Origin: Pegoplata infirma
Lineage: Eukaryota > Arthropoda > Insecta > Diptera > Anthomyiidae
Assembly (NCBI GenBank): GCA_963921195.1
Contig: OY992537.1
Span: 203,136,581-203,200,580, forward strand
Direction of reading: 5' to 3'
DNA: 64,000 nucleotides
Shown one piece after another: positions 10,831 through 20,972 of this stretch. The position numbers and the translations under genes were made by a program. Under the pieces are notes generated by a model. It saw only the letters and a list, made by a program, of their open reading frames with translations. It made no database searches and was not told the origin of the DNA. Numbering within the stretch: position 1 is the first letter of the stretch; each line of letters opens with the position of its first letter.

Positions 10831-11424
10831 TAACAAAAAAGAAAATTAGAATTACTGCTTTCATTTTCTTAAACCAAAAAGATTTGCAACTTCAATTTGC
10901 AACTTGGATAATAACTCTCCTGCTGGTGAATAAAAGCGTTTTTTCACCAGATGGTGAATAAAACGCAACATTATTATTTTTCAACAAAAAATTTTTTCAT
11001 AATTTTTTTTTCATAATTTTTTTTTTTTTATAAAATTTTTTTACCAATTCTTTTTATCAATTTTTTTTTTAACAAAAAAAAAATTAAACAAAATAAAAAT
11101 TGTTAATCAATTTTTTTTTTTCATTAAAATTTTTTTTTTCATATTTTTTTTTTTTTCATCAAAAATTATTTTCCTCAATATATTTTTTCTTCATCAAAAA
11201 CTTTTGTTCATAAAAAAAAAAATTCTTCAAAATTTTTTTTCACCGAAATTTTTTTTCATCTAATTTTTTTTTTTCATCAAAAGATTATTTTTTATTAATT
11301 TTTTCTTATTATTTATTTTTTAGCAGAACTTCTTTTTCATCAGGTCTAAAATTCTGTTATAAAAATGTTCCATTTGTTTTACAAATGTAAAAAAAATAAG
11401 TGAGAGTGTTAACTTAGGCTAGTA
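10831..11424 (-). repeat. Dispersed GATGAAAAAA-array repeat (family G), copy 1, split
   Basis: Shows the family landmarks on the minus strand: ATTCACCAGCTGGTGAA-type palindromes (10918-10970), a degenerate TTTTTTCATCAAAA array (10975-11340), the GTTCCATTTGTTTTACAAATG block and GTGAGAGTGTTAACTTAGGC. It continues after the insertion 11425-14432 into 14433-14562. The same landmarks appear at 33.8-34.66 kb, 59.0-59.6 kb and 59.97-60.86 kb. Confidence 0.55.
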
Positions 11425-11819
11425 CACTCAAAAAAATACGTTAGTAAAAAAATCTGTAAAGTGGTTTGTATCTCAACTTTACTACTTTTTTACTAAATTC
11501 TACTAAAAAATCAATTTTTAGTAATTCTTTTTAGTAAACTCGCTTTACAAACTATTAATTTTATACTGATTTTTTAATAATTTTTTCAGTTGATTTTTTA
11601 AAAATTATCGTACTAATTTTTGATAATTATTTTGTAAATTTTACAATATTAGTTAGTAAATTTCGTTTTTTTTCTCTAGAAAACCTGTACACTATAATTA
11701 AAAAAAATTCAATTTTATTAAAATATTTGGAAATTAAAAAAAAATAAATAAAAAAATATATTATTAGTTATTTTTTTAATGATAAAACTGCGCTTTGATG
11801 AGTATGAATATGTTTATTA

Positions 11820-12665
11820 TTTTTATACCCTACACCACACTGTGGTACAGGGTATAATGAGTTTGTGCTGATGTTTGTAACTACCCGAAATATTGGTCCT
11901 AGACCCACTTTTAAGTATACCGATCGACTTAGAATAACTTTTTGAGTCGATTTAGCGATGTCCGTCCGTCCGTCCGTCCGTCCGTCCGTCTGTCTGTCCA
12001 TGTAAACGGTGTAAACACGATACAGGTCGCAATTCTTAATCAATTGACTTGAAATTTGAAACTTAAGCCTCTTTTGGCCCAAGGACGAAGCCTATTGAAA
12101 TTGGAAAAAATCGGTCCATATTTAGACCTAGCCCCCATACAAAGGTCCTCTTTAGTTTTGGCTCAAATGACTCTAATAGCCGCATTTTAATAGGTATCTT
12201 TTCGAAATTTGCCAGGTAATCATGTTTTATCCACACAAATCAACATTCCGAATTTTAAAGAAATCGGACCAGTTCTTCTTGTAGCCCCCATACAAACCAC
12301 CTTCCCGATTTTCACATAAATCTCTCAAATTTCATGAAAATAGAAAATATTTAATTAAAATTCTGTTTGTGTATGTTAAACGCGTTCTTTAATAACCTTA
12401 TCAAATCTGATTATCATCGGACCATTTTTGGACTTAGGTCCCATGTGGAAATTTCCCCCGATATTCAGTTGAAGCGATTTATTGTCAACAAAAAGAAGCA
12501 TATTCCACTCAAATTTGATTAGTGAGTGCTTTTTACACTTATTAAAGATTTGACAAAATATAGATCTAATCAGTCCATGTTTGAACTTGGGACCCATTTT
12601 CCGGGAAACTCTGGTGTAGGGTATTATATGGTCGGTCTTGACCGACTATAATTTTCTTACTTGTT
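11820..12665 (+). mobile_element. DINE-1/mini-me-type element (GTCY array)
   Basis: Starts TTTTTATACCCTACACCACA, has the GAAATATTGGTCCTAGACCC block, a GTCC/GTCT tetranucleotide run at 11959-12000, and ends GGTCTTGACCGACTATAAT... ACTTGTT. These are mini-me/DINE-1 landmarks (Helitron-related non-autonomous elements of Diptera, from prior knowledge). Same orientation and subfamily as 15881-16728, with visible point differences throughout, so the two are not a recent duplication. Confidence 0.8.
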
Positions 12666-12814
12666 AATATTCATTTACGCTTCATTAGTTTTTTTTTTTT
12701 TTTCAATTTAAAAAAGAAATATATACTAAAAAGAAACAAAATAGAGAAAAGAGAAAACATGCAAAATTTAAAAAACAATGCCGACCTTTTCAAATGGAAA
12801 ATTTCCATAATAAA

Positions 12815-13209
12815 GGTAGAAACAGAACAAGCACGGCACGGGGGACGGTTGCCGTTGCCGGAGAATATAGGCCCAAAACAATGACGGGGGACGGCGACGG
12901 CAAAAAATGTCATTTGTGTGTTCAGTGGTGCCAACTTTTAATAAAATTAGAGTAATTTTACGGAAAAAAATCGCTTATCACATAGTCAATGTGATTAAGT
13001 TGGCACTACTGTACGTTTGTTACACCATTGTGAATGAAAAAATTAAAAATTGTTGTGAAAATGCGGCAACCCTGGAGTGTGAGAGGGAGGGAGATTGAGA
13101 GAATCCGGAGAACAAATAAAATAAGTTTTAATTTTTTGCCGTGCCGGTAACGGTTTTTAACTGTCAAATCGTATGGAAAAAGTCGTGCCGGGCTTGTTCT
13201 GTTCCTACC
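12815..13209 (+). mobile_element. GC-richer 395-bp MITE, left arm of a head-to-head pair
   Basis: The ends GGTAGAAACAGAACAAGC and GCTTGTTCTGTTCCTACC are inverted repeats, followed inward by CGGCACG / CGTGCCGG. Composition is markedly more GC-rich than the surroundings (CCGTCGCCGTCCCCCGTC-type runs). No long open frame and no TSD I could define with confidence. Superfamily unknown. Confidence 0.65.
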
Positions 13210-13241
13210 TTAAGATCAGTTTTTTTTTCTTTCTTCTTTAA

Positions 13242-13636
13242 GGTATGAACAGAACAAGCCCGGCACGACTTTTTCCATACGATTTGACAGTTAAAAACCG
13301 TGACCGGCACGGCAAAAAATTAAAACTTATTTTATTTGTTCTCCGGGTTCTCTCATTCTCCCTTCCTCTCACACTCCAGGGTTGCCGCATTTTCACAACA
13401 AATTTTTATCTTTTCATTCACAATGGTGTAACGAACGTACAGTAGTGCCAACTTAACCACATTGACTATGTGGTTAGCGATTTTTTTCCGTAAAATTACG
13501 CTTATTTTATTAAAAGTTAGCACCACTGAACAAACAAATGACATTTTTTGCCGTCGCCGTCCCCCGTCATTGTTTTGGGCCTATTTTCTCCGGCAACGGC
13601 AACCGTCCCCCGTGCCGTGCTTGTTCTGTTTCTACC
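13242..13636 (-). mobile_element. GC-richer 395-bp MITE, right arm of the pair
   Basis: Reverse-complement copy of 12815-13209, of exactly the same 395-bp length by these boundaries, separated from it by a 32-bp T-rich spacer (centre about 13225). Scattered differences between the arms (e.g. CTTATCACATAG vs CTAACCACATAG) show it is not an assembly mirror. Confidence 0.65.
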
Positions 13637-14432
13637 ATTACTTGTGGAATTTTTTTGTTTATGCTATCCACGAATATTTTTTTTCTCACGCACATAAAGG
13701 GTTGATTTTTGTGTAATTTACTTTATGCCTTTCTTTGAATATTTTAGTCACAAAATAACATTCGATCGGTGAACATCGCGCGACGGGTAAAATGAATAAA
13801 AAAAATGTACAAAAAAAAATTACAACAAAAAAAGCAGGTAACCAAATCTTAAAGTATTTTTTGTTTAAAATTATGTAACTCGTTTTTAATTTTTAGAATA
13901 ATAAAGCAAAATAGGAAATGATGACAACAGGTAACAATTGTATATTTATGTGATTTATTTAAAACATTATGTTGATATTTTTTTTATTTTAGTTCACCGT
14001 ACACCAATTTATTCAACATCAATCTTCAAAGAATTAATTTTATATGGTAGTATGTATATTTTGTATTAAAAAATGTGTTCAATATTTTCTCTTTTTTAGA
14101 TCGAAAATTCTAACAAAAACTGACTTGCATGGAAATAGTTATTGGCGACAACAAGTGCCAAAATATCAATACCAAAAATTAAAAATACACAATTTACAAT
14201 TTTTTTACAAAAAAAGTTAATATTATTTACAAACGCGTTTTAAAATCCATTTTACAAAAATTGTACAGAAAAATTTAGTAATACTAATTTTTTTAGTATT
14301 TTTAAGATTACTAATTTTTGAAAACCAAAGTTTGTAATGGTAACTGAAAAAGTTATCGGGCACAAATTGAAAACTTTATTAGTAATGGTAACAGACTTTT
14401 TTGTAAGGAATATTAACAAATTTTTATGAGTG

Positions 14433-14562
14433 TAAACCCAAATATTCAGCAAAACATTAACATAACTTTAACTTAGGCAAGTACACCCAAATATTCAGCA
14501 AAACATTAACATGATTTAATGTTTTGGGCTAGAGTATACAACTCACAGGCATTTTTTTCTAT
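14433..14562 (-). repeat. Family G continuation with a local ~50-bp duplication
   Basis: Resumes the host of the 11425-14432 insertion. The phrase CCCAAATATTCAGCAAAAC occurs twice (about 14437 and 14488); the second copy preserves the uninterrupted target of the upstream element. Ends with TGTTTTGGGCTAGAGTA...CAGGCATTTTT, shared with 61.2 kb and, inverted, with 33.8 kb. Confidence 0.55.
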
Positions 14563-15257
14563 TACCCTGCAAAAAAAGTCATTACCACTTCTCAGTGGAG
14601 TGCTTTAAAACTATAACAAATGTAATGAAATACAACAAAAATAACAAAAAACACAAGACAAAAACACACAAACAGTTTTTTCTGCTCCAGAATACAAAGA
14701 TATTCAGTTCTTAACTCATTACCTATCGCGACACCTTCATACAAATGTAAGTAGATATTCAGTAGATAAGAACTACTCCAGGGAATTAGTTGGAAGTTGT
14801 TTGAAAGCTCGGAGTACTTCTTATCTACTGAATATCTACCTACTTTTGTATGGGAGTGTCGCGGAAGGTAATGAGTAGGGAAACCAAAAATATGCTCTTA
14901 AAAACACGTTTTATCCCAGCAAAACTTTGGTAATGGGTAGTGATTATATAACACATTACCAGGTAATGCATATAACTTATTTGTAGCATTATTTTATGAT
15001 GTCTTACCAAACATTTGTTCCACAACGTATTATTTTCAAGTGAAAAATAATGCATTACTAATAATTTGCTACGTTATGCATGATTATTGGAAAAAATGTA
15101 TTTCATATTTGTTATTTCTAAACATTAAATCATGGATGACTTATATTTGGTTACATTACGTATTATTTGAAAGTTTGAAATAATGTATTATTTATAATTG
15201 GTTGCATAATGCATTACAATAACATAAAAAATAATTATTTTATAAAAAAATGCATAA

Positions 15258-15608
15258 GATTAGAGTTTTATTCTAGTTCGAGGCCCAAAAATATTTCTAT
15301 ATATGATATTGTCATAATAGAGTATTTTTAATTTATTGCTTTAAAAAAGTTACTCATCTCATAGTATGTCTGTACTGATCAGTTTCATCCCCACTAAGGA
15401 ATCTTCAGCAGACTTTAGAGAATCATCGTTGGTCAATCAAACATCAAACCAGACATAATATTTGATATATTTCACAAGTTATTTGAGAAATACTATTATG
15501 AAGGTCCGAAATCTGTTTTCCAACAAAAATAACTCTTTTAAAGCAAAAATTGTAAGTTATTTTTGTTGGAAAACAGATTTCGGACCTTCATAATAGTATT
15601 TCTCAAAT
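15258..15608 (-). mobile_element. Retrozyme-like element, truncated copy 3
   Basis: Starts within the unit (GATTAGAGTTTTATTCTAG), runs on the minus strand to about 15550, then flips (AAAATTGTAAGTTATTTTTG) into a short plus-strand piece ending TATTTCTCAAAT. The A-rich 3' terminus seen in copies 1 and 2 is absent and no TSD is evident. It shares the internal-inversion habit of the other two copies. Confidence 0.6.
15357..15421 (-). ncRNA. Candidate type-I hammerhead ribozyme (copy 3)
   Basis: Minus strand: TCTC/GAGA outer and GTCTG/CAGAC inner stem I (15408/15368 side), core CTGAAGA, stem II loop one base shorter than in other copies (CCTTAGTGGGG), GAAA, ACTGATCAGT, GTA. The CTGANGA N position varies (A here, T in copy 1), as the hammerhead consensus allows. 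Confidence 0.5.
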
Positions 15609-15880
15609 CGTATTCTTCGTTATAAATTTATGACTTATTTTATACCTTACTGGTATTCTTTGTGATAATATGGATGCATTACTTTGAGTCTCATCGCCTG
15701 TTAAAATCATCAATTCTGCAATGTATAAAATAAGAGATCCTATACCTTATTTTATACCTTATTTGGTAATCTAAGTTTTGCTGGGATGCGCTTAAAAAAT
15801 GCCCTTAAAAACCGAAAATATGCTCTAAAAACAATAAAAATATGCTCTTAAAAAAAAATTATGTCCCCCTTTTTGCGTTG

Positions 15881-16728
15881 TTTTTATACCCTACACCACA
15901 CTGTGGTACAGGGTATAATGAGTTTGTGCTGATGTTTGTAACTACCCGAAATATTGGTCCTAGACCCACCTTTAAGTATACCGATCGACTCAGAATCACT
16001 TTTCGAGTCGATTTAGCGATGTCCGTCCGTCCGTCCGTCTGTCCGTCCGTCCGTCCGTCTGTCTGTCTGTCCATGTAAACGGTGTAAACACGGTACAGGT
16101 CGCAATTTTTGATCAATTGACTTGAAATTTGAAACTTAAGTCTCTCTTGGCCCAAGGACGAAGCCTATTGAAATTGGAAAAAATCGGTCCATATTTAGAC
16201 CTAGCCTCCATACAAAGGTCCTCTTTAGTTTTGGCTCAAATGACTCTAATAACCGTATTATTGAAGGTATCGTTTTGAAATTTGGATGGTAAACATGTTT
16301 TGTTTTCACAAATCATCATTCCGAATTTCAAAGAAATCGGACCAGTTCTTCTTGTAGCCCCCATACAAACCACCTTCCCGATTTTCGCATAAATGTCTCA
16401 AAAGTCATGAAAATAGAAAATGTTTAATTAAAATTTTGTTTGTGTATGTTAAACGCGTACTTAAATAACCTTATCAAACCTGATAATCATCGGACCAGTT
16501 TTGGACTCAGGCCCCTTGTGAAAATTTCGCCCGATATTCAGTTAAAGCGGTTTATTGTCAACAAATAGAAGCCTATTTCACTCAAATTTGATTTGTGAGT
16601 GTTTTTTACACTTATTAAAGATTTTACAACATATAGATCTAATCGGTCCATGAGATCCATTTTCCGGGAAACTCTGGTGTAGGGTATTATATGGTCGGTC
16701 TTGACCGACTATAACTTTCTTACTTGTT
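15881..16728 (+). mobile_element. DINE-1/mini-me-type element, second copy
   Basis: Head TTTTTATACCCTACACC, GTCY run at about 16021-16070, tail GGTCTTGACCGACTATAACT...CTTGTT. Inserted in the hAT-like element 14876-17419; the sequence on either side (TTTTTGCGTTG / TTACAATATGTTAGAG) is contiguous in copy 1 of that family. Lacks a ~16-bp stretch near 16650 relative to 12571-12600. Confidence 0.8.
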
Positions 16729-17579
16729 TACAATATGTTAGAGAATAGACCAAAAAAATACCGTTATGTGGGGTAGTTAGAGGGTTAATATGTTCTACAA
16801 AATTATTTGCCTTAATATTTTCTACAAAGTTTCTGAATATACACTACACTTAGGTCTAAAGAAAACATAGTTTCATATACCGATATGAAGAACAGGCCAA
16901 AGGGGAATCAATCGTCAGAACCCCGAAATTTTGGAAAAAAATTGAAATTGTTTTTCAATGTAATTTTATTTTTTTAGCAGAGTTACCAGACATTTCATCC
17001 TGACAAGAAAACAAACATTTTAACAAACTTACAAAATAAAAAAAAGAAAAACTTCCCACAAAAATTCAAAAATTTTAAAAATAAAAAAAAAAAAAATGGA
17101 AAATATTGCTCTAAAAATTAAAATAAAAACATCTCTAAGAATTTAAAAATATGCTGTAAAAATTTAAAAATATGCTCTTAAAAGTTAAAAAATGCTCTAA
17201 AAACTGAAAAAATGCTCTAAAAATATGCTCTTATGCTAAAATATGCTCTTAAACATAAAATATGCAAAAATATGCTCTTAAGACTAAAATATGCAAAAAT
17301 ATGCTCTAACAAATCGATGCCAGATTTCTTAAAATCTTCTGAAACGGATAAATACCTTACCCATATATCAATACAATGCGCAGGAAAAAACATGATACTG
17401 CATATTTTTGGTTTCCCTGGTAATGAGTTAATTGCTGAATAACAACTTTTTATGGAGAAGAAAAAACTGTTTGTGTGTTTTTTTCTTGTGTTTTTTGTTA
17501 TTTTTGTTGTATTTCATTGCATTTGTTATAGTTTTAAAGCACTCCAAATAGAAGTACTCCGCACTTTTTTTGCTGGGTA

Positions 17580-17816
17580 GTCTTAGAAACGCATAAACCA
17601 AATATCTTTGCAAATCAAAAAAACTTGTTTTAAAATGTCATCCGTTTCCGATTCGTTAGTGAATATTTTTGCATATTTTACTGATAATGCATATTTTTGC
17701 ATATTCTACTATAAATGCATAATTTTAGGTCATATTTTGTAAAAAATTTTAGTTTAAGCATATTTTTTCATTATTTATTTGAACTTTTTCAAAACAATAT
17801 TAATTTTCCTTTTGAG
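17580..17816. other. Unassigned AT-rich DNA with GCATATTTT motifs
   Basis: Contains GCATATTTTTGCATATT-type repeats (17668-17740) resembling the interior of the hAT-like family but without its ends, so probably an older fragment. Confidence 0.4.
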
Positions 17817-18175
17817 CAGTAGTGCGATTCAGTAACTTTTTTAACGAAATTATCGATATCGATAACTAACGAGAATTGTCGGTTGTTTTAACGAATATGT
17901 GATTCTATAAATTTTTCAATTATCGACAAGAATTTACAACAAAAATAGTTAATTTGAAATTTTTTTATTTTGAAATTGTATTGAGAACCGAAAATTTTCG
18001 TTAACTTTAACTTCAAAAAAAATTTTGTTGATAAGTTAACGATTTTCAATAACGACAAAATTCGGTATAAAAAAAGTAATAGAATTGCTTTCAAAGACAA
18101 TTGTCGATAACTAACGATATTTGACAATATAACTACCGATTTTTGTCGTTAAAAAGTTAGTGAATTGCGCTACTG
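17817..18175. mobile_element. CAGTAG-ended TIR element with AACGAYA motifs
   Basis: The left end CAGTAGTGCGATTCAGTAAC and the inverted right end GTTAGTGAATTGCGCTACTG pair over about 30 bp. The interior carries ATCGATAACTAACGA and GTCGATAACTAACGA in both orientations. Immediately downstream (18176-18212) the terminal sequence is repeated inverted (TAGCGCAATTCACTAAC), making a perfect GCGCTACTGTAGCGC joint. hAT-like ends, but no clear 8-bp TSD. Confidence 0.5.
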
Positions 18176-18345
18176 TAGCGCAATTCACTAACTTTTTCGA
18201 CGTTAAATACTTGTTTGAACCAAATGATTTTTTTGTTAATAAGCCAACAACGTAAAAAATAAAAAAGTGACGTCCTGCCAGTATTGTTAATGGTATAACA
18301 AAATAGGTTCGATTCCAAACTGGGTATTGATTTTAATAAAAAAAA

Positions 18346-18515
18346 ATCACATATTAGAAAAACAATTTACCATTAACAAAACAAACTGGCATTTAAAATC
18401 CTACTGATGAAGACAGTTAAACTGGAACTGGCCGAAACCGATATAGGAATACCAGAAATGTCTAAAGCTTTTAGAAATTAAATTTTTCTTCTACATTTTT
18501 CAACTTAATCCCTTA
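18346..18515 (+). repeat. Second ribozyme-bearing repeat family (P), copy 1
   Basis: Homologous over about 165 bp to the inverted sequence at 24262-24428 (shared CACATAT, CATTTAAAATCCTACTGATG, AAATTTTTCTTCT, CCCTTATAA). No coding capacity. Carries a hammerhead-like motif (18388-18462). Element limits beyond the shared block are not defined. Confidence 0.5.
18388..18462 (+). ncRNA. Candidate type-I hammerhead, family P copy 1 (degraded)
   Basis: Outer stem I GGCATTT 18388-18394 / AAATGTC 18456-18462; inner stem I ATCCTA 18398-18403 / TAGGA 18444-18448; CTGATGA 18404-18410; an offset stem II CAGTT/AACTG; GAAA 18434-18437; CCG then ATA before the predicted cut after 18443. ACCGAT here replaces the palindrome ACCGGT of copy 2, and stem II is not flush with the core, so this copy is probably inactive. 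Confidence 0.4.
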
Positions 18516-18579
18516 TAAAAAAACATGTTTTTTTTTGTTTTTTTTTTTTTTTAATTTTTTTTTAATGTAAAAATGCACA

Positions 18580-19151
18580 TTTTTATACCCTCCACTTAGA
18601 AATAGAAGGTATATATAAGTTTGTCGTTCGGTTTGTAACTCATCGAAATATTGGTCTGGGACCCCATAAAGTATATATATTATTGATCAGTGATCGATTC
18701 TAAGACATTCTAGCGATGTTCGTCAGTCCGTCGGTCTGTGGAAATGGTGATCACGGCCAAAGTACTAAACATATATGACTGAGACTTAGAAAATTTTTTG
18801 TTGTTGTCCTAAGTGGTTTGATACTGCATTTGAGCGAGATCCGTTTAGTGGTTAAAAAGTTATGAACAAAAATGTAAGAACACCTCGAAAATTTTGGTAT
18901 ATTCGACATAACCTAAAAATATAAAATGATTTAAGTTAGTTGCTGGTTGGTAAATGTGAACATGATTGGACAAAGACTGGTATTTTAACAAGTAAAACCT
19001 ATTTTTTACCCAACGGAAAAAAATCGCGGAATTTTTTTGCACCAAAAAAAATTCCCGCGTAATTTTTTTTTTAAATATTTTTTTTTTTGCAAATAACCTT
19101 TTTTACATTGTGGAGGGTATCAATACATTCGGCAAGGCCGAATTTAACTTT
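18580..19151 (+). mobile_element. DINE-1/mini-me-type element, 5' part (split by 19152-23485)
   Basis: Head TTTTTATACCCTCCACTTAG, GAAATATTGGTCTGGGACCC block, TATATATTATTGATC, a weak GTCY run (GTTCGTCAGTCCGTCGGTCTG), ACGGCCAAAGTACT, then the tail GGCAAGGCCGAATTTAACTTT. The tail resumes at 23486 (CTTTTTAACTTGTTTTTT) after the 4.3-kb insertion. Same subfamily as 45045-45528. Confidence 0.75.
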
Positions 19152-19499
19152 TGTAACGTGGTTTTTGACTTGGCTGAGGTAGTTCAGTCGTGGCCAAGGT
19201 AGTATACTCTAGGACCCACAAAACCTTGAGTGAAAAGACGTTGGTTAACCCTTTATGGGGCTTACAAATTAATCTTTTATTTAAATTAAATATAAATACA
19301 ATATGTTTAATGTATTTGTAATAAGTCACGAACAACAATCCTTCTTCTCCACTATACTTAGTCACTTTGTTCGTCGCTATGATACGAATGAGGCTGGCAC
19401 GATCGCTCTACTTGGTGATGACTGGACAATCGGGATACAGGTAATCGGTACAAAGGTGTCGGCTGGCGGTAGACGGTCGGGAAACGAGGCACGATGGTA

Positions 19500-19705
19500 A
19501 TTGGCGTTGGACTGGCAGGTCACAGCTCAGTACTATCGGCGACAAAAGCAGAATTACGATGGTGTCTAGCGTTGGACTGTCAGGTCACAGCTCAGTACTA
19601 TCGGCGACGAAGGCAGCAATACGATGGTGACTAGTTTTGAACTGGCAGGTCACAGCTCAGTATTATAGTCGGTAACTGGCACACTGGCAGGTCACAGCTC
19701 AGTGA
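19500..19705 (+). repeat. ~65-bp tandem repeat, four copies
   Basis: GGCAGGTCACAGCTCAGTA recurs with starts at about 19515, 19580, 19645 and 19687; the first intervals are 65 bp, the last 42 bp. Units carry CTATCGGCGAC and ACGATGGTG. Less AT-rich than its surroundings; lies in the first 600 bp of the TG...CA element, where an LTR enhancer array could be expected, but that role is inference. Confidence 0.7.
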
Positions 19706-20164
19706 ATATTATGACGGTGATGAAGTAAAGGTGGAAGTACATAGGAACAAACTTGCGGAGCGTCCGGTTGTCAAAAAGTTAAAACTGAATAAATGAATGA
19801 AGCAAGTTACAATACAAAAGTTCAAAACGCATAGAACTCAAAAAATTTTAAAAATATTCACCACTCTTTGCGTCCTGAACATTTTTTTTGACAATTCTCT
19901 TTTTTGTATTTTCTTTTTAAAATAAACAATATTTTTTTATAAATTTCGACAAAATTTAAATAGAAAAATAAAAAATATAATTACTAGGAATAAAAAAAAT
20001 AAATATAAGTGCAAAAAAGCAAATAAATAGCGAGATATTTATGCAAGGCTGCCGCATTCAACGCAGTTACTATGTAACTTGGATTTTTTAACGCATAGTA
20101 AGTACGAAGAGGTGAAAACGGATCGGACGCAACGCAGTCCTATGTACTTCCACCTTAAGGCACC

Positions 20165-20972
20165 AGGAGAACACAGTACCCGAAGGCACGAGAAGAGCAC
20201 TGTACCCGAAGGCACGAGAAGAACACACTACCCGAAGGTACGAGAAGAACACTGTACCCGAAGGCACGAGAAGAACACACTACCCGAAGGCACGAGAAGA
20301 ACACTGTACCCGAAGGCACGAGAAGAACACACTACCCGAAGGCACGAGAAGAACACTGTACCCGAAGGCACGAGAAGAACACTGTACCCGAAGGCACGAG
20401 AAGAACACACTACCCGAAGGCACGAGAAGAACACTGTACCCGAAGGCACGAGAAGAACACTGTACCCGAAGGCACGAGAAGAACACTGTACCCGAAGGCA
20501 CGAGAAGAACACACTACCCGAAGGCACGAGAAGAACACTGTACCCGAAGGCACGAGAAGAACACTGTACCCGAAGGCACGAGAAGAACACACTACCCGAA
20601 GGCACGAGAAGAACACTGTACCCGAAGGCACGAGAAGAACACACTACCAGAAGGCACGAGAAGAACACTGTACCCGAAGGCACGAGAAGAACACACTACC
20701 CGAAGGCACGAGAAGAACACTGTACCCGAAGGCACGAGAAGAACACACTACCCGAAGGCACGAGAAGAACACTGTACCCGAAGGCACGAGAAGAACACTG
20801 TACCCGAAGGCACGAGAAGAACACACTACCCGAAGGCACGAGAAGAACACTGTACCCGAAGGCACGAGAAGAACACACTACCCGAAGGCACGAGAAGAAC
20901 ACTGTACCCGAAGGCACGAGAAGAACACACTACCCGAAGGCACGAGAAGAACACTGTACCCGAAGGCACGAG
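20165..20972 (+). repeat. 26-bp minisatellite, ~31 units of two alternating types
   Basis: The unit is CGAAGGCACGAGAAGAACAC plus TGTACC or ACTACC. The two variants mostly alternate, giving a 52-bp higher-order unit with occasional doubled or tripled TGTACC units; a few units have single changes (GTACGAG at about 20239, CCAGAAGG at about 20648). Because three 26-bp units equal 26 codons and the unit lacks stops in several frames, all of it is spuriously open on both strands, including a 332-codon frame (20079-21077). Near-identity of units suggests recent amplification. Confidence 0.9.

Larger units (their letters stand above)
11425..14432. mobile_element. TA-flanked 'CACTCA' TIR element containing nested insertions
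   Basis: The ends CACTCAAAAAAATACGTTAG and TTAACAAATTTTTATGAGTG are inverted and flanked by TA (11423-11424 and 14433-14434). A sister copy of the host sequence at about 14478-14500 (GGCAAGTACACCC) shows the empty TA site. Terminal zones are built of TTAGTAA/TTACTAA motifs. Inside lie a DINE (11820-12665) and a head-to-head MITE pair (12815-13636). A much shorter element with the same CACTCA ends and TA TSD is at 34985-35380. Confidence 0.65.
14915..15785. mobile_element. 'CCCAGCAAAA' MITE with 2-bp TSD AT
   Basis: The ends CCCAGCAAAACTTTGGTAAT and GGTAATCTAAGTTTTGCTGGG are inverted. The host reads ACGTTTTAT before and ATGCGCTT after, while the homologous unoccupied sequence (inverted, about 10778-10790) reads ACGTTTTATGCGCTT; the duplication is therefore AT. 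The interior is rich in AATGCATTATT and TTACC/GGTAA motifs. It carries a ribozyme-bearing fragment at 15258-15608. Confidence 0.65.
14876..17419 (+). mobile_element. hAT-like element (GCATATTTT family, copy 2), 8-bp TSD GTAATGAG
   Basis: The left end TAGGGAAACCAAAAATATGC (first base C to T relative to copy 1) and right end GCATATTTTTGGTTTCCCTG are flanked by GTAATGAG at 14868-14875 and 17420-17427. It is the same family as 10130-10822 in opposite orientation. It has been enlarged by two insertions (14915-15785 and 15881-16728); copy 1 provides the empty sequence for both. Confidence 0.8.
14565..17577. mobile_element. 'CCCTGCAAAA' foldback-type element, TA TSD, hosting nested elements
   Basis: The ends CCCTGCAAAAAAAGT and ACTTTTTTTGCTGGG are flanked by TA at 14563-14564 and 17578-17579. 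The inverted arms are long: AACAAATGTAATGAAATACA near 14616 answers TGTATTTCATTGCATTTGTT near 17509, and arm-internal ACACAAACAG answers CTGTTTGTGTGT. A second internal palindrome (14713-14875, centre about 14795) carries GTAGATATTCAGTAGATAAG on both sides. The hAT-like element at 14876-17419 sits in it. Confidence 0.6.

Noticed and set aside
10975..11340. T-rich array interpreted as a polyA tail of a retrogene
   Set aside because: The run is a degenerate TTTTTTCATCAAAA repeat that recurs in the same position of every family G copy, so it is internal to that repeat.
18262..18320. Possible tRNA-derived SINE or tRNA gene (GGTTCGATTCC at 18306-18316 matches a B box)
   Set aside because: No convincing A box at the right distance and no cloverleaf could be drawn; one 11-bp match in AT-rich DNA is weak.
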